A stretch of DNA of 64,000 bases from Acestrorhynchus altus (taxonomy: Eukaryota > Chordata > Actinopteri > Characiformes > Acestrorhynchidae): NCBI GenBank assembly GCA_034509495.1, contig CM067505.1:2240594-2304593 (forward strand), given 5' to 3'. The position numbers and the translations under genes are program-made. Shown in pieces: positions 35,701-48,796 of the stretch (positions are counted from its first letter, which is position 1; every line of letters begins with the position of its first letter). The notes beneath the pieces were generated by a model. The model did no database searches, was not told the origin of the DNA, and was given only the letters and a program-made list of their open reading frames with translations.

Positions 35701-38700
35701 ACAGTTTACCTTTTTGTGATTATGAATGAGCTTTTAAATGACATTCTATTTCTTTTCGCTGCACTAGTATCTTTCTCTGGTAAAGTGTCTATTCTGGAGA
35801 GTTTTGTGTGACAGTGAGGAAATGCTACTCTTTTGTAGACACTGATTTATGTACTGGTCTAGACGGAAAGGTGCAACCTGTTTCTAACTGTTCTGTAGAT
35901 TATTCTGGAAAATTATGCGTACCCTGGGGTGATGCTGATTGGCACAGACTCTCACACACCAAATGGCGGCGGCCTGGGAGGCATCTGTATCGGAGTTGGA
36001 GGAGCTGACGCAGTGGATGTCATGGCAGGAATTCCATGGGAGCTGAAGTGCCCCAATGTGAGTTCCTATGAGCTCTCTTTCTACTGTCTCTTTGATTTCA
36101 CTCAGCGTTTTGCAGACGTTTCAGATCAATTTATTCCCTTTTATTTCTAGAAATTAAAGGCAGCTGTTTACCATTTCTACTGTATATTAATCCTATATCT
36201 CTCTCTCTCACACATACAGGTGATTGGGGTAAAGTTGACCGGCACTCTTTCAGGTTGGACGTCTCCCAAAGATGTGATCTTGAAAGTTGCAGGAATTCTA
36301 ACTGTAAAAGGAGGCACGGGTGCTATAGTGGAGTACCACGGACCCGGAGTTGACTCAATCTCCTGCACAGGTACACACATTCATCTTCACTAAGACTGAC
36401 TTAGAATCCTTATACCAGAGGGTCTCGTCTACATTTCGCATTTTCGTTTGCTCCCAACACACCTAGTTCACCCCAAGAAGGACTTGTTAATGAGTCAGTT
36501 CATTATTCGGACTGGTGTGGTAGGAGCAGCAGGGAATGGGTTCTAAAATGTTCTTCGGGACCTGGATAGAGAACCATTGCATTACACATTTACATAGATA
36601 GACAGACTTATAAATCTAAAGAGGTGTTTCATGCTTTCATTGTGTGCTGCTGTCAGGCATGGCCACTATCTGTAACATGGGAGCTGAGATTGGAGCCACT
36701 ACCTCTGTGTTCCCCTACAACCACCGCATGAAGACCTACCTGGACAAGACGGGACGCCAAGGTAGTTCCACGTGCAGTCTCTCCTCATGATTGTAAGAAA
36801 AAAAAGAAAAAGATATAACACTTTCTAACAGATATTGATTTGCTTACTCTCTGTTTCAGAGATTGCTGAGCTGGCTGATGAGTATAAAGATTGTTTGGTT
36901 CCTGACCAAGGCTGCCAGTATGACCAGCTCATTGAGATCAATCTGAGTGAGGTTGGTCACTCACTCATAGTATGAACAGTAGTGAACGTAGTCAAGACTA
37001 TTGAACAGCATTCTTGAGCTACAGTATCTACAGTGTCTCTGTCTTAGTATCTGCTTATGTTTTAGTATATAAACGTGCTGTCCAGGCCCTTGGTTTGAAA
37101 AGAGTCCCTTTATGTGATCGTAAACAGTTATGAGACTTGACCATTTTTATCTTTAAAACCAATCATCCCGTTCCTGACTTATAGAAATGAATCAGTTAAT
37201 CGTACGTGCATAACCTCACACACCTGGTTGTTTGATTGTTTTGCTTGTTAGCTAAAGCCTCACATCAATGGACCCTTCACTCCTGATCTGGCTCATCCAG
37301 TGTCTGAAGTTGGAGCTGCAGCTCAGAAGAACGGCTGGCCACTCGAGGTTAAAGTGGGTGAGTTAGCACACATAGATATTTGTAGAATATAAACTTGGCA
37401 AGAGATCTTTACAAATTTCAGGCTACAGCTTGGCAGCTGCTCCTTCTGTTTGCACCGATGTGACATGATTTAGTCTATTGATTATAAATAACAGTGAGTC
37501 ATTGTCAGAAACCACATTAGTAGCAAGTCTGTTAGAGATTAGTGAACACCAGCCTAATTGGATGCGAATGTGTATAGCTGTATCACTGGCTGAGTGCGCG
37601 GTGATGTATTACAGGTCTGATTGGCAGCTGTACGAATTCCAGCTATGAGGATATGGGACGTGCTGCCTCTCTGGCTAAGCAGGCTTTGGACCGTGGCCTG
37701 AAGTGCAAAGCCCAGTTCACCGTCACACCTGGATCAGAGCAGATCAGAGCTACCATAGAGAGAGACGGATATGTATGTACACAAAATCAATCATATATAA
37801 AGTAACACTTGGATACAAACTAGGGATTAGTGATACGAACAAAAAAAAAATCATATCCTGATTTATTTTAGCTGAATGCCGACACCTCGTGAAATCCTTT
37901 CTCTCTTTAACAATATTTAAACAAATTGAAATTTGATCTTAATTTCTTCTTCATACACAGTTATTTAAAAACTTAAACTTGATATGAATGATATTGCCTC
38001 AGTGCATATCATGCTCTGTTTATATCCAGATATAGATATAAATATATAAAAGCCCTAATATAAGCACTCGATCGACAATTTTGAGGTAATAATTATTTTG
38101 CTATTTAATGTGTTTTTCTTGTAATAAATGCTGTGTATTTGTAGCAGTTTGTGTTTGACGGAAGCAAAATGATGTAAAATAATCAATAGAACATAAAAAC
38201 CTAGTTATACATTTGTTTTTTTTCCCATCATGTGATCTGCTTTGAGATTTAATCACCAGATTAAATGAATTTATCATTTGAAAATTTGTTTTCTAATTTA
38301 TTAAAATATTAACTATTCATAATGTAAAACATTACAATTATTATCTACATGCATCCGAGTCTGTATTGATTGAATGTTGTTGGAAGACACTGATTCACCG
38401 GTGTTTGTGTGCAGGCTAAGATCCTGAGAGATGTCGGTGGTGTGGTCCTGGCTAACGCTTGTGGGCCGTGTATTGGGCAGTGGGACAGGTACAGAAAGTA
38501 TAATGCACTGTAATGGTTAGCTTACTGAAGAGTACGTAGAGGAAGTGATGACTGTGTGTATCGGGTGTGTTGTATTGAGTGTGGGAATGTAAGAGTATGT
38601 TGGTGTTTGTGTTTCTTCCAGGCGTGACGTGAAGAAAGGGGAAAAGAACACCATTGTTACCTCCTTCAATCGGAATTTCACTGCCAGGAATGACGCAAAT

Positions 38701-38761
38701 CCAGCCACACACGCTTTTGTCACTTCACCTGAGGTACACTCCGATTCAACCATTCTCCAGA

Positions 38762-38826
<65 letters not shown>

Positions 38827-41639
38827 TTGCTCTTCCTCTCCCATCCCCCCTCTCTTCCTCACACACTCTCCTCTCTCTCTCATATATAACATACCTCTCT
38901 CCCTCTTTCAGATCGTCACTGCTCTGGCGATTGCCGGCACTCTCAACTTTAACCCAGAAACAGATTTCCTGACCGATCCTAAAGGAGAGAAGTTTAAATT
39001 GGTGCCCCCTACAGGCGATGAGCTGCCAGCACGAGACTTTGACCCTGGTGAGGACACCTACCAGCACCCACCTATGGAGGGAGGGTCCGTCAGGGTGGAC
39101 GTGAACCCTCAGAGCAACAGATTGCAGCTGCTCGAGCCCTTCCAAAAGTGGAACGGCAAAGACCTGCAAGACCTGCAGGTGTTAATTAAGGTGAGATTGA
39201 GCTTGTCTTAATGTGAGGTGATGTGTGGGGTTGTTACTCATTAATAGGAGGATTAAAGTTTAGCTGCAGGTAATTTTGTACTTTGAAATCCTATGATTGC
39301 AAATTACAGAAGTAATGTATGAACTAACCTTTATGGAGATGCTGATCATTTTTAAAGCAGTGATCTGCAGATACCAGTATGATTCAGATATCTGTACTGA
39401 TTGTAAATATTTTAAGTAAACTAGTTATGACCATTCTGAAGCTAAATGGTTCAGGGCTGCATAGATATTGCTGACACAGATGTGCAAATGCACACTTGCA
39501 GCTTGTTTGTTCCCTGTAGTGAAGCGCTGCCGATAGGACTCTCTGGAGCAGATGAACAAGCATGAACCTATTGACCATGCCTTATGCCATGTGTGGGCTA
39601 GAGGGGTGTAATGACCCCCAGCATTGAGCTACAGAACAGAGGAACTGTGTTCTCTGGATTGGGATTAGTTGGGGATGAGGTGGGGTGATCATCCAATGTC
39701 CTGACCTAGAATTCTTGTCGCAGAATGCAATCGGATTTTCACAGCAATGCTGCAAAAGCTGTGACTGGATAGTAGAGGCAGTTACTGCAACAAAAGCAGA
39801 CTAAGCTCCTTTTTAGATCCTTGATGTCAGAAGAAACAATGAACGATGGTGTTCCAATACTTTTGTCCATAGTGTAATCACTCACATATTATCTCTCTTT
39901 GTCTCGCAGGTGAAGGGAAAGTGTACTACAGATCACATCAGTGCTGCTGGCCCATGGCTGAAGTTCCGTGGTCACCTTGACAACATCTCCAACAACCTGC
40001 TGATTGGAGCAGTTAACATTGAAAATGATGCCGTGAACAAGATCAAAAACCAACTGACTGGAGAGTATGGTGGTGTGCCAGATGTTGCTCGCTCCTACAA
40101 GGTATGTGCACACACGTACAATTTGTAGTTATTAGATTAAAGAAAACAGCTTTGTGTGTATATATACTGGCCTTAATCTGTTGTGTGGTTGTGTGTGTTC
40201 ACTCAGGCTAATGGCGTTCAGTGGGTGGTTGTGGGTGATGAGAATTACGGCGAGGGGTCCAGTAGAGAGCATGCTGCTCTGGAGCCCAGACACCTCGGAG
40301 GAAGAGCCATCATTGTTAAGAGCTTCGCCAGGATCCATGGTGTGTGTGTGTCTGTGTGAAATAGGAGTGTAATTGTACACCGAGCTCAGAGGGAGAGTAG
40401 GAGGAGGATGATGAGGAGACGTGAGAGGACCAACAAAACTACTGTTATCATAGTCATACTTGTAAATCTTCTACACTACAGTTCCCATAATCCCATTCAA
40501 ATCCAAGCCTTATTTACTATCGGTTTATGTCTTAAAGGTTCCTGGTGAAACTAGCACTGGTTCTGCATTATGTTCATCAATCTTAGGTAGATGTTTTGTC
40601 TATAGCTGTCATTGTACTGTGTATTCTCCATATTACTGCATACATCAAAGTGTGGCATCCATGTGACCATTTGGTACAAATACACACAACATTACGTCCA
40701 TAATCTGCAAGTGTGTAAATGCACATTTTTGATGTTTTAGAAAAAAATAATCAAAAATTATTAGTAAGGTATTTACAAAACATTTGTTGTTTTCATTGTT
40801 AGTTAGTAAATGCCTAAAATGACCAAGCTAAATTCAAAAGATTGAAAGTCATAATCTGAAAAATTAATTATTTGTTTCAATAACTGATATATTATTCAAC
40901 TGGCCTCAAGTTTAATTTTGACAAATAATAAAATAAAACATTGTATTTTATTATTGTTGGTTATATTTTCAATAAAGTATGCAGCTGAAACACTTCTTTG
41001 AGGCAAATTTTAAACCCCTGTAAATCCCTTTATTTTTATAGTTTGGGTTTTGATGGACTCGGAGTGGGGAAACATAATGAAATATTCATTCTTTCTCTCT
41101 CTCTCTCTCTCTCGCTTTTTCTCTCTCTCTCTCTCAGAGACTAACCTAAAGAAGCAGGGCTTGCTGCCTCTGACCTTCTCGGACCCTCGGGACTATGACA
41201 AGATCCGCCCTGATGACAAGATTTCCATCACTGGTCTCGAGTCTTTCGCCCCAGGCAAGGTCAGTCCACATTCCTGTGCTGTTTCTGGCCTCTGTGCTCT
41301 TTTCTCCTTCATGCTCTGCTCATGAGCAGCTTGTCAGCTGCTTTATCCATCTTAGTTACTGCTTAGATGACTTCTGTTAACATCTTATGTCTGATAAACT
41401 GTAAGGTGGTAAAGGTGGTCAGTATGACTGACTAATGATAATTTAAGTAGAAACGATGATGAATGTGAAAACATTTCTCCTTTTCGTCCACTCTCTGTCT
41501 CTAGCCTCTGACGGCTGTGCTGAAACACTCCGACGGCAGTTCAGAAAACATCGTGTTGAACCACACCTTTAACGAGACCCAAATCCAGTGGTTCCAGTCT
41601 GGCTCTGCCCTCAACAGAATGAAGGAGATGCAGAAGTGA
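28958..41639 (+). CDS. aco2: Aconitase 2, mitochondrial (17 coding exons)
   Basis: Exons: 28958-28993, 31365-31507, 33049-33307, 34789-34881, 35899-36057, 36220-36370, 36657-36761, 36860-36951, 37252-37357, 37615-37772, 38415-38488, 38622-38733, 38912-39190, 39910-40101, 40207-40339, 41138-41259, 41505-41639. All introns are GT-AG, all phases agree, and the product is 782 residues (human 780). The protein converts citrate to isocitrate in the mitochondrial TCA cycle. Its Arg-rich N-terminus (R10, R12, R19, R20) is the targeting peptide. [4Fe-4S] ligands are visible: Cys387 in IGSCTNSS, and Cys450 and Cys453 in ANACGPCIGQWD. DSHTPNGGG and GEGSSREHA carry active-site residues. The mitochondrial form is clear because the length is 782 and not the roughly 890 of cytosolic ACO1, and from the ending FNETQIQWFQSGSALNRMKE. 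The donor after exon 8 (GTTGGT) is weak. Nothing suggests loss of function. Confidence 0.97.
28994..31364 (+). other. aco2: aco2 intron 1
   Basis: This 2.4-kb intron separates the 12-codon first exon from the rest. It holds (CA)n at 29176-29209, (TA)n at 29234-29283, an AAT run near 29690-29726 and a LINE tail (separate entry). No other exon is recognised. Confidence 0.75.
29985..30210 (+). mobile_element. LINE 3' tail (L2/Maui-like fish family)
   Basis: It starts CATCCATCCATCCATTTTCT and continues ACACCGCTTATTCCTGAATA. Further in come ACACTAAGGGCCACTTTAGA, GTCACCAATTCACCTATCAT and GCATGTCTTTGGACTGTG. This is the familiar end of a widespread teleost non-LTR element. Only the tail is present, with no reverse transcriptase. 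Confidence 0.75.
35030..35235 (-). mobile_element. Copy of dispersed MITE-like family in aco2 intron 4
   Basis: In reverse orientation it carries the GCCCATGCCTGGCATTAGGC block. It also has GTATGTGCATTTGCACATCG, the complement of the ATGTGCAAATGCACA core seen in the 39.46-kb and 57.66-kb copies. Confidence 0.6.
35591..35690. mobile_element. DNA-transposon end in aco2 intron 4
   Basis: CTAGTTCATCTCAAAATATT followed by AGAATACTGTGGAAAAG resembles the recurring fish repeat CTAATTCATCTCAAAAAATT. Only one end is seen. Confidence 0.4.
38764..38825 (+). repeat. aco2: (CA)n microsatellite in a 178-bp aco2 intron
   Basis: About 31 CA units fill a third of the intron 38734-38911. CT-rich sequence follows up to the acceptor CTCTTTCAG. 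Confidence 0.95.
39455..39885 (+). mobile_element. Copy of dispersed MITE-like family in aco2 intron 13
   Basis: This is the fullest copy, about 430 bp. It begins near GCTGACACAGATGTGCAAAT and passes GCCATGTGTGGGCTAGAGGG and GATCATCCAATGTCCTGACC. It ends GTTCCAATACTTTTGTCCAT AGTG, 24 bp before the acceptor of aco2 exon 14. Confidence 0.7.
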
Positions 41640-44600
41640 ACAGGAGGCGGAGTCGGGGGCCAGTCAGAGATGACTGAGGTCAATAAGTGGAGTTTAAAGG
41701 GGGACAAAATTAGTAGTTTGCAATCAACTGTGCTATTAGTTGATTAATATACCCATTTATTATAGAATGCAGACTATACACTATACCTACACACACACAC
41801 ACACATACATACACACACACACACAAAACAGGTCGCTGTACAGTTTGAACGCGCACACCAGACACACACCATATACATGCTCACTCAGGATTGTTGTATT
41901 GTGTAGATACTAGTGTTCCCCCTATAGGATGACAAGGCCACACACACACAAGCATGGATTAGTGTTTGAATGTACATATTTTACCAATGTATTAACTGTA
42001 CCTCACCTGCACTGTTTTTATCAGCACTTCTTGTTTTTATAGTGAACTGCAACCATCGTTACTGTAGCTGACGTGTCATCGCCTGTAGACACACACACAC
42101 ACACACACTCCAGCCTACTCTCACTCTTCACACATTTCACTCCTTCAGCCGTCCTGTGAAAGTAGTTGCTACAGCATCTGTGTCAGCTGCCTCTAAAAGT
42201 AATCTTGGACTGAATCTCAGATGGTTCTCTCCATGCTCACTGTAGTTCACTAGGTATGCCATTAAACATTGGCTTCTACCCTATGTAGTGGATTGAACGT
42301 CTAGGAGAGATTTGACCTCTTCTTGATGTTGGACATAGGGTGAGCTATATAGATGTAGAAGCCAAACAGCTTCTCCCCAAGTCCAAAACGTGTGTTTGTG
42401 GGGTTCTTCATCGAGTATGTAGTGATATGTTCACTCTAAAGGGAGTAAGGAGCCTTCGTGATGTTCTCCTGAAATGGTTAATGATTACAATGTTTCTCTG
42501 AAGACGTCCCAAACCATGAAGGTCTTCCAGAATTGTGGAATTACTAATTAAGTCTTGTCCCAAAAGCCCCTCATAGCACCGATATTATCGTTCACCTGTG
42601 GAATAAGCATCTGATTGGCCAATTTCTCTACCAGCTGAGAAGATTCTAAGCTAATCCCCTTTAGAGAAACTGGGCCTAGGACATAAATGATTCTCCAGCT
42701 AATCTCAGAGCCACCTTCAGTAGTGGGAATTAACTTGATGACCTACAAACTCAAGAGTTGTCCCTCTACAGAGTGAAGACGTTACTTAGATTAGCCTTAG
42801 TTGGAAGTCCTGCTGTGGCATAATTTACACCAATGCCAAACTCAAGACCTTTGAAGACCTCTCCAACTAAAATTTCCTCTCCATTCCTGCAGTACTGTTG
42901 TGTGATCACTCCATAAGTCTGAGATCAGAGTAAGAAAACACTGTCCCTGGTTTGTGTGTGACCTTGTTTTCCTCCAGCTTTTCGTATGTTGACCTGCTCT
43001 CTGTGCTGACTCCTGACTTCAGTGGTAGCCGTTTTGTCCAGTTTTGAGTAACTAAACGCACAATAGTGGTGTGTAGGCTGTTTTAACACACACAGCCCCA
43101 GCCACACACATATACACACAAACACATACAAGCTTTTTCCTTATTAAAGCTAATTTAGGGTCATTTAGGAATCCATTGACATATTTTATTGCTAGGAAAA
43201 ATGACTCAAGAATTAGCAGTGGTTTGTCTGAATGTGGTCGTATTCTGCATGTTGGGAGTGTAGGGTTTGTGAATGAGTGTTGATGGGAACGGACTGAGTG
43301 TGTTTGAGCTCATCAGATTATGACGGCTCCATGTAATGCCCAGGTGGACCATACAATGATTTGAATTGCTGTAATGTTAAAGGGGAATTCTGCCCACTTT
43401 TCAAATTTTGTAATTCAATTATTGAGATGTAACCTGTCGTGTGTCCGAATCTCTCGGTGTAGTCGCTCAATGAAAAGCATCCTAAAGTTTCAAAACAAGT
43501 GTGTACATATATGAATAAATAGTTTATGAGAATGTAGACTGATGTCTACAGATTGTAATGGCCTTCAAGTGCGAACATGGAAAGTTTTCATGACCCATTT
43601 TAAATTCCATCATCTCTGTGTTGGGAGAAAGAAACCCTGTTGTTCTGAAAGTTGTAAATAGCGTGGGGTTTGAAGTGCTCCTGGATTGTGAGAAGAAGGG
43701 ACTTTTGATGAACAGATCAGTCAGTACCTTTGATATTCCATCGTTAATTGGTGGCACCTTTGATTTATGTGATTACAACAAATTATTACACAGATCAAAG
43801 TCAGATTGTTGTTCTAGGAAACTCACTGGATGCAAATGGCTTCTGATTTTTCGGCCTGCATTATATGGTTTAATCAGGATTCCAGTCTTCTCTTTCTTTT
43901 CTTCAATATTCAGCATTAAGACAAGCATTATAATCTGTGTTAGACACTGCCTGTCGGTCTGGTTTCATGCTTTTTGAATGAGTCTGATGTAGCAGGGCTA
44001 TGTGGCAGGGCTGGGAATTACCTGAGTAATTGTGTATCAATGTTGTGTTTAAGTACTCTCGTGGACAATTTGTGCTGTATTTGAGTACTTAAAGTGAATA
44101 CTTGTACTTTTATTCATTCTAAGAGGCAAGAACACTTCTTAGCACTTACATATTCATTTAGACCTTCAAACCACTGTTAATTTCAAAGACAATGAGGTTT
44201 CTCTTTTCCCTTACTTTGAGTTCTCAAAATGGGAATGTATTGTTTAAAACATTCAGTCATATTCACATTGGTGTGAGATGAAACTGCCCACATCTTACAC
44301 TAATTAGTCTTTATGTGAATGTGGTTCTTCTCCAATAGGTCAAAGCACTGCACATCACCCCGTCACACAGCACTTAAAAAAAACTTTGTATTCAGACTAA
44401 TTTATTCATTATCGATCCATTTTTACTTTCCTTCCAGTAGATTTTTGGCTCCATGCATTCACTGAAGTCCAGAATTTTCATGTGCACTTGCTTCTCACTC
44501 CCTGAGCCAGTCCATCCTGCCCTGTCCTGACCAGGCTTATGGTCAGCACCTGTGAAACAGCTTGCCAGCTCTACAATGTGATTAAAAGCTCACACCTGTG

Positions 44601-45791
44601 TGCCAGTGATGTAATATCCATTACCTGCTGAAGTGATGCTGTAGCCTAACAGTGAACAGACGTGTTATGTATGTATGTGACGCACTCTGACATCTGAAAT
44701 CTAACCTACATCCAAACATCTTAATTCTGAATTTTGTTGGTTTTGAATGCTCGCAGTTTTATTGCTGGCAGAGATATTGAACGAATCTAGAGAGTTTCCT
44801 AAATAAATGCCAATAAAATATATCAGATAATGAGAAAACTGTTGTTTTGTCTTGATTTATATTGCAGTACACACGCACACCCCATGCGTGTGGTATTTCA
44901 GAATGCAGGATTTCTGTTATATCCTCAGAATATTTATCCTTAGCTAGTTTGTAGAATCCAAAAGATTCCATGAGCTTAGATGCTGCTACATACAAAAGCC
45001 AGCCCCGATACCTAGAAACACAATACACTCTATATGTGAATATCAGATCACATCATGAGTACTGACACAAGACATTGGTAAGTGCAAGATCATGGCTGAT
45101 TTCAGTAGCTGAACTAGAGCCCAAAGTCGAGGATGGTCCAGTAGGTATATCCCTCAGCTCTTCTCATATTGGACAGACTTGACTTTTGCCTATCTGGCTA
45201 AATGGAGAAATCCTCATTCAGAAATGCCCCTTGGTGCTTTACGCTTCGAGAGGAGGAGGGGAGTTTGAAGGTTGACAGATGTGCAGAGGACACGAGAATA
45301 TTATATAACCATGTTACATACGCACTGTACACGCTCTAAGGCCTGTATGTTATCACAGCTTTATGGTTTATTTACAGCATAATACCAGTGTAGGCCTAAT
45401 GGAAACTAGATATCCCAGTCAACAGAGAGCCAACAAGCTCTATTCATGCAGTATTTAATATGAACTATTCATAAATATGATAAACAGGATGTTTAATTTA
45501 TTTGAGGTCACAGACACAATGAGGAAAAGGATTTAACTGGTCCAATTAATACAAAATAAAATGTATTACATATGTGAATATTTAGTAATAATAAAAACTA
45601 TAACCATAACCATTGTTGTGAATTAATGTAATTTATGTGAATTTAACATGTTGAAATGTTTACATATTGCAAATTGAAATTTGGTCCAATAAATACAAAA
45701 GTAAACACATAACGTGTGAATATTTATTATTATTATTATTGTTATTATTATTAATAACAATAATAGCAATAATAACAATAGCAAGAATATA

Positions 45792-45857
<66 letters not shown>

Positions 45858-46000
45858 TGAATTATTGTAATTTACGTGTTGAAATGTGTACATTTTGTAC
45901 TATTTTTAACTATTAATGATCCAAAATATATTTTCTAATATTATTTTAAAAATATTTTTCTTAACAGTGTAAACCTAATTTAAAGTGCCTGTGCCTAATT
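41640..46000. other. aco2 3' UTR and aco2-polr3h intergenic region
   Basis: Candidate poly(A) signals for aco2 are ATTAAA near 42261 and 43142 and AATAAA at 43514-43519; none is decisive. Short CA runs occur at 41790-41824 and 42091-42108. TTATTA and (TA)n runs lie at 45721-45760 and 45797-45854. No gene is recognised, and small open frames here have no family signature. Confidence 0.55.
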
Positions 46001-46299
46001 TAATCGAGGTCTAATTTGAATATATATTTTAATATATATTTTTGAACATTTTGCTTTTGTTTATGTTTTTGTTTACGCTGAACTACACGGCAGTGTCGTA
46101 AAACATCAAGCACTGTCGTAAACGCTGGACGCGTGAATGGGTAGTGAGGTCGATATTTGGTCCTAAATTAGGTGGATTTGGGGGTAAAATGGGCTTTTAA
46201 GCTGAACTGTGACGGTGTACAGAACATTAGGGTGTCTAAATAGAGGAGAAAGGTGGGTGATTTGCCTTTATTATGTACGTTTTGGCTGTTTCTTGGCTG

Positions 46300-46432
46300 A
46301 ATTTGGCTTCTGTTTGGAAATGTCCGTTCCACCTTAAATGGCGCTGTAGTTACATTCTAGTGCCTGAGGCGCCAGAATGTAACTACAGCGCCATTTAAGG
46401 TGGAACGGACAATTCCAAACAGAAGTCAAATT
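46300..46432. repeat. Near-perfect foldback inverted repeat (59-bp arms, 15-bp loop)
   Basis: Arm 46300-46358 pairs with 46374-46432 at 57 of 59 positions. The loop is AGTGCCTGAGGCGCC. The arms contain TGTCCGTTCCACCTTAAATG. It lies between the presumed polr3h first exon and the coding start, so it is probably transcribed as part of the 5' UTR intron. Confidence 0.95.
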
Positions 46433-46597
46433 CACCTTTTTATATTAACTTAATTTAACCTCTAGATGTTTTAATCATCTGTTTGGTGAAGTATTATCTC
46501 TGATACTTAAAATTAAGACACTTTCATTGAGTAAATATCCCATATCTGAGATAAATATTCCATATCTTCCAGAACATCTCCGTCATCTACTAGAGAG

Positions 46598-46740
46598 ATT
46601 AGATAGAACTTTATTGTTCCCTTGGGAGGGTTTCCTCAAGGAAATGAAGGTTCCATCAGCAGCATCAGTACAGGACACAGAAGATTATAATAGAGAAGTG
46701 TTTAGTAAAAGAAACACTATAGAAATATAAAAAACATATA
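46598..46740. mobile_element. Retroelement-tail-like repeat
   Basis: AGATAGAACTTTATTGTTCC, then CTTGGGAGG and TCAGTACAGGACACAGAA, resembles the GATAGATACTTTATTGATCCC tail that recurs in fish genomes. Short, and family assignment is tentative. Confidence 0.4.
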
Positions 46741-46807
46741 CTAACACTGATACTCAGGTTTGTTGTTCATTACTTTGTTGATAAAGCCTCTCCAGGTCCA
46801 AATCAGG

Positions 46808-48744
46808 ATGTTTGTGGTGGTGGAGATGGTCGACACTGTGCGGATTCCTCCCTGGAACTTCCATCGACAGCTCAACGATGCCATCTCTGAAGAGCTCAAC
46901 AAGAAACTGGCTAACAAGGCAAGACCTCCATCTGAGTAGAGGTTATATTAACTATGTGTGGAGATGCTTATGTTAAAGCTCAGGTCATTTACTCTTAAAA
47001 ATAAAGGTTCCATTAAAGGTTCTTTGGGCCGTGCCATAGAAGAACCATGTTTTTAATAGATCAAGGTAAAGGTGCTCATAGACCCACTGTATTTTGCATT
47101 TAACCCATCCATACACAGGGATACACACATAAACACTAGGGGGCAGTGAGCACACGTGCCCAGAGAGGTGGGCAGGCCTATCATCGGTGCATAAGGGCAC
47201 TTCGGTCATGTCCTGCCAGTTCAGGGATTCGGCCCTGGTCACTGAAGAACCCGTGATGACTGAAGACACTGTACAAGACTTGTTTACAATAAAGAAAAAA
47301 CGTTTAAAGCACTTAAATATAGGCTTTATAAGGAGACCGTCAACAAATGATCTACTCACATTAATTTACTATCTCGCGTAGATATTCTCACTTTTGGTAG
47401 ATCAGCACCAAATAGACAGGGTTGTCTACAAGATGTATGGCAGTATATTGACTCCAGAGTGCTGTTTATGTAGTATTTTGCCTGCAGTGTTCATGATATG
47501 AGTGCAAAATATAGTTCTTGTAAAAGCTTCAATAACCCATTTGGTAATTATACAGTAATAATATAACAATGAGGTATATGAAGAAAGAGAAATGTGAAGC
47601 TACAACAGCTGGACACTCGTGTGAATGCTTAGACCTGTTTCTGTGAGCTAGTTAGTAATCTATCTCTCCTGTCCACAGGTTGTGTATAATGTTGGCTTGT
47701 GTATCTGCTTGTATGACATCACTAAACTAGAGGATTCCTACATTTTCCCCGGAGATGGAGCCTCCCACACTAAAGGTACTACAACCAGGTGCACTGTTCT
47801 TAACTCATTCTGTGCTCACATGATTTTGTGTCTTTGACTGCACCACAGGACATCACAATCGCACAGTGTGAGGGTGTAGCTGTTTCCGGATAGATTTGTT
47901 CCAGGATTGATTGCAGTATCCCATCCGGCATTGTCTAGACTGATACGCTGTAAATGCAGAATAACGTTTCTAGAGCTGCCTCTGAATTTACAGACAGACA
48001 GCATATTCTGTGTACCTGTTAAACACTGGATGTATTGTTGTGCAAGTTTGAAAGCCTCTGTTGTTGTTCTTGTACTTGGACTAGCCTGCCGTTTGCAACA
48101 GCTTCTGCATTGATCCTAATTTTTATGTGAGTTCAAGGTCTTTGTTGTTGGTTAGTGACAGTTTGGTAAGTTTTGTAGCTTTTATTTCCCACTTTTCACC
48201 CAGTTTCCATTGTTGTGTGTTTTGGAACAGTACATTTTAGATACGTGGTGTTTCACCCGTTCCTGGACGAGATTCTGGTGGGGAAGATCAAATACTGCAG
48301 TCAGGAAGGAGTGCACGGTAAGACTGCGTCCACTTTGCACCTCCATCTCTCTTTAGCTCTGTTGAGCAATATTTGTCTCGTTCCATTTTGTCTTCCTATT
48401 TAGGGACGTCTTAATCATTGGAAAATTGTTTGCACTAAAATATTGCTACAGTAAGAGTCACATCAAATTACATGTTTATTTGACCTTTGTCCCATTATAT
48501 GAAACATATTTGATAGTTTGTATTATATTAGATACAGCCAGAATTTTCTCACTGCATTTTGTTTAAAAAAACATTCTGAGCACAGAACTGTTAAATACTT
48601 TGAATTGCCTTTAAATGTTTACCAAAATATATTTTTCTTATTAATGTATTTAATTATTACTTATAAAATGTATATCGTTGTGATTATTTAGATATTACAC
48701 TATTTCTCTTTCTTCCTTATTTGACATATTGGAAGAAGTAAATG

Positions 48745-48796
<52 letters not shown>

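Noticed and set aside
40475..40505. ZNF143-like ACTACAGTTCCCATAATCC in an aco2 intron as an internal promoter
   Set aside because: The single motif has no CpG or other promoter signals around it, and such words are often carried by repeats.
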